The position numbers were made by a program, and so were the translations under genes. From Anas platyrhynchos (Eukaryota > Chordata > Aves > Anseriformes > Anatidae): a stretch of DNA of 64,000 nucleotides. Of the stretch, positions 61,261-64,000 are shown in pieces (within the stretch, counting starts at the first letter, position 1; each line of letters starts with the position of its first letter). Location of the stretch: positions 60,321,501 to 60,385,500 of the forward strand of contig NC_092589.1 in the NCBI RefSeq assembly GCF_047663525.1, given 5' to 3'. The notes under the pieces are model-generated. The model saw only the letters and a list, made by a program, of their open reading frames with translations, ran no database searches and was not told the origin of the DNA.

Positions 61261-64000
61261 GGGATGCGGTGATTTGTGCAAAAAAAAAGCAGGGAAAGCG
61301 GGGGATGGAGGTACAGGGGGTCAGGGGTGTGGGGAGCTACGTGCCGTAGAGCTGGGAGCTGTGTGCCTGAAGTGCTAATAGCGGCTGATGGCAGAAATCA
61401 ATGTTGGCTGCTCGCATCCCCACGCACTGTGGGCGCTGCCCTCGCAGGACTTTGGGAGGTTGGTGGGGTTTTGCCTGCCCCCAGCTCGGGGCAGGGACGG
61501 CTGGCGTCACGGGGCAGCTCACAGCCAGCTCAGTCACTGCGCCGACAGGTTGCTAGACCTTGCCCACAACGCCTTCCCTTCAAGGTTTCTGCAGTAAGGA
61601 GGCCTGATAGGGTGAATGCTGGCTGGCCTTGGGGATCTGACTTCACGTCTTCTGAGGATATGCTTTTATTGACAATAAAACATAATATTTTGACGTTGTG
61701 GCAAGTGATTTTGAGGTTAAAAAGCACAGTACAGTAAATCACTACTGTGAATTGAAGCTGCCGTAATCCAGGCTAATCCAGCACAATAATTGCCTCACTG
61801 TGAGGCTCTGGAAAGTGCTGTGGGGTAGATGAGATAATATCAAGCTGCCTAGAAGTAAAATGCTCGTTTTTCTGTGCATGAGTGCAGCACACGCTTTTGA
61901 GTTATGTCCTGAAACCACAAGTAGAGTTTTTCCTGGTGACCAGTGTGCAGGTTGGCCACAGCCTCTGTAAACGCACCCTTCAGAGGCTTCATCCTTTAAG
62001 CAAAAACTTATTTTTTTAGACAAAAAAATGTGATGGAGGGAGTTCTAGCAGATACTGCTGTGTATTAGATGAATGAAAAAGCTGGTTATGCCTGTGAAGA
62101 CAGACCATTACTGTAACTTTATTTCATTATTATGTAGATGCAAGCAGATGTGTTGGCTTACAGTGGAAAGATGAGAGTAGGAAACGGGGAATTCTGAAAG
62201 GCATTTATGATGCTTTCCTTTGTTATGATAGAGTGCTTATTTTCTGAAGTCTTAATAGGGCTCTTAGTGTTTTGATAGTATAAAGTGGCTCGGGCTGAGT
62301 GTGCAATGAGGAAATGCCCTTCTGCCGGTCATCATCTCCCAGGCAGCAGTCGTCCAAATAGCTGAAGGCTCGCCGTGTTTTCTGCAGCTGGGTACTTAGC
62401 TCATCTGCATAGATGTGCCTGTGACGCACCTTAGAGCTGGGCATTCGCTGGTGGGAGTTGTTGGGGTGTAAGTATCCAGAAAGGGAGGCCCCTGGTCAAG
62501 GTTGCAGTTGTAGTGGAAGCAGATTTGGAGACTGCAATAGCAGTTTGAGGTGCTTCTTGCTGATTGAAAGCCAAATTTCCAAGGAGGTGTGTGTACTTCC
62601 TTTTTGTGGCTGGCTTCCAGTTGTGTTGTGGTGATCTTGGTCTTTTGGGTTTGTTGTTTTGATTCTGATTACCGGCAGTCATAGCAGTTCTTCTATCCAG
62701 CTCCAGACAAAATCTTGATAATAGAGAGTGCTGTACCATGACGTCTCAGCTATTATAAAGGGTAAAAAATTCATACAGAATAGTACCTGGCTGAGATTTT
62801 TTTTATCATAAACAAAAACTTTTAGGGCAAGCTCCATGAGGAAATAAAACATGTAAATAGTAGCTGTTCTCAAAAGCACTAAATACTGCCCCTAGCGTTT
62901 GATATCACACAACCAAGAATATTTATTTCACTCGTAAGTATTTTTAAAAGCATAACAGCTTTAAATTTCACCCCTAGTTTTTGTCCTCTCTTCGTTTGTA
63001 AGTTAAATGCTGGTTCCTAGAAAGGAATTGAAGATCTTTGGAGAACTTGCAGTGGAACCTCCTGCACCGAATTGCTGTTGTATGTGCTAACTCAAGCTCA
63101 CTTTTAATGACTCTGTTAAGGAAGTGCCACCAGGGATAGGAGTGGCATTACAGGAGAAGTGTACGCCCAGGATTTCTTCTTGGAGGAACAACAAAGCAGG
63201 TGAAGGCGAGTGCCTGCAGACCTCCCACGGATGTGACCCAGAAGGCAGCCAAGCAGGCAGCAGGAGCAGGGTTCTCCAGCACCTTGCAGCCCGGTGGTAG
63301 TGAAGATTTTTCTGATCTTTTTACCGCTGTCTTTTCCCCTTTGGTGGTGGTGACAGCTGAGGAGAATCGTGGCTTTTACATTCATGAAGGCACCAAAGCC
63401 TCTGTCCTTCCTGGGTGCATATAAAGGGATGTATGAGCTCAGATGGAGCACGGGGCTGGCCTGTGGAAGGCATGCTGTTTTCCTTGCCAGTAGCACAGGG
63501 TAACGGTTGTGTAGTGCTGTGTCTGGCTGTCTTTTAAAAGGCTAAATGGTGAGATAACCACTTGGCAGGAATCCACAGCAAATTTGGAACTGTTGTGTCT
63601 CTTATCTTACAGAAACGGCTTAAAACTGTTTTTCTGTGATGCCTCTCCTGAGGTTTATAAGGACATACTTATTTTTCATGAAAATCCAAAAAAGGAGCAG
63701 TTTCAAACACTGCGTCTTCACAGGATTTCTAACAGTTTCTCATTAAGCTTTCGATTCGAGCTTTCAATTTGTATTTCAGTACCCGAGTGAAGTTTATTCA
63801 GCGTGTGCAGCTTCAGAGAGCTGTCTGGATCTTTGTCAGCGTTGTTTCAGGTGGCTGTGCCATGGAGTCTGCATTGTGGGCTCACCGGCACCTGGTCAGT
63901 CACACGTATTGCGAGGCTTTCAGTCAAACTCTGCTTTTGTGAGCAGTAGTAAGGAAGCCTCTGTGTGTATGGTAATTCCTCGTGGCATCTGCTAGGAGGG
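61104..64000 (+). other. Probable first intron of the signal-peptide gene
   Basis: Begins with the GTACCG donor inside the CpG island and continues as ordinary unique DNA to the window edge. No certain second exon is visible. Two acceptor-like sites, at 62136-62137 and 63611-63612, are followed by open frames and are treated in the findings. No repeats were recognised in this part. Confidence 0.5.

Noticed and set aside
60820-61281. 153-codon minus-strand frame in the 61-kb CpG island
   Set aside because: Antisense to the signal-peptide exon, Pro/Arg-rich, explained by base composition.
63613-63786. Use of this segment as exon 2 of the signal-peptide gene
   Set aside because: Joining it directly to the phase-1 end of exon 1 meets a stop codon after three codons, so a direct splice would not make protein.

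Overview
The window looks like bird genomic DNA. The main evidence is several copies of the avian CR1 LINE, recognisable by its conserved 3' end and the short ATTCTGTG-type tail repeat, in both orientations. Two copies, near 52.1 kb and 60.65 kb, are about 90-95% alike by eye and resemble CR1-J-type elements of neoavian birds; the exact lineage is not settled. Repeat load is low and most of the sequence is unique non-coding DNA with homopolymer tracts and microsatellites, as expected of a bird intergenic region. No rRNA, tRNA, CRISPR array or bacterial-type operon is visible.

Layout. From 1 to about 40.5 kb I can support no protein-coding gene. This part holds simple repeats, a few very old repeat relics (CR1-like near 21.2 and 31.4 kb; palindromic amniote-type repeats near 18.1 and 19.05 kb), and several blocks that look like conserved developmental non-coding elements: 15.43-16.16, 17.3-17.6, 18.72-18.9, 22.64-23.56, 27.11-27.56, 28.77-29.18 and 35.63-35.78 kb. 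They are judged by AT-rich composition, retained CpGs and clustered homeodomain, forkhead and octamer motifs; conservation itself was not measured.

The most unusual stretch is 40.7-42.6 kb. A CpG island contains two perfect CRE palindromes inside a larger perfect dyad. It is followed by a short remnant of a hAT-type transposase, and then by a compact unit with a TATA box, a first ATG opening a 111-codon frame with a basic N-terminus, a stop codon overlapping AATAAA, and a GT-rich downstream element. This is the architecture of a tiny intronless, tissue-restricted gene, but the product is not recognised. A CR1 copy with a large internal deletion follows at 42.77-43.36 kb.

From 43.4 to 60.6 kb the sequence is again gene-poor, with a 128-bp AAGA microsatellite, palindrome-rich repeat clusters, more CR1 and one unexplained minus-strand frame (52.47-52.82 kb).

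At 60.78-61.26 kb lies a second, strong CpG island. It carries the first coding exon of a plus-strand gene for a secreted or membrane protein: a 26-residue signal-peptide-like start and a consensus splice donor in phase 1. The rest of the window (61.1-64 kb) is most likely its first intron. The simplest overall reading is that most of the window is the upstream regulatory flank of this gene, with an independent small promoter region near 41 kb.
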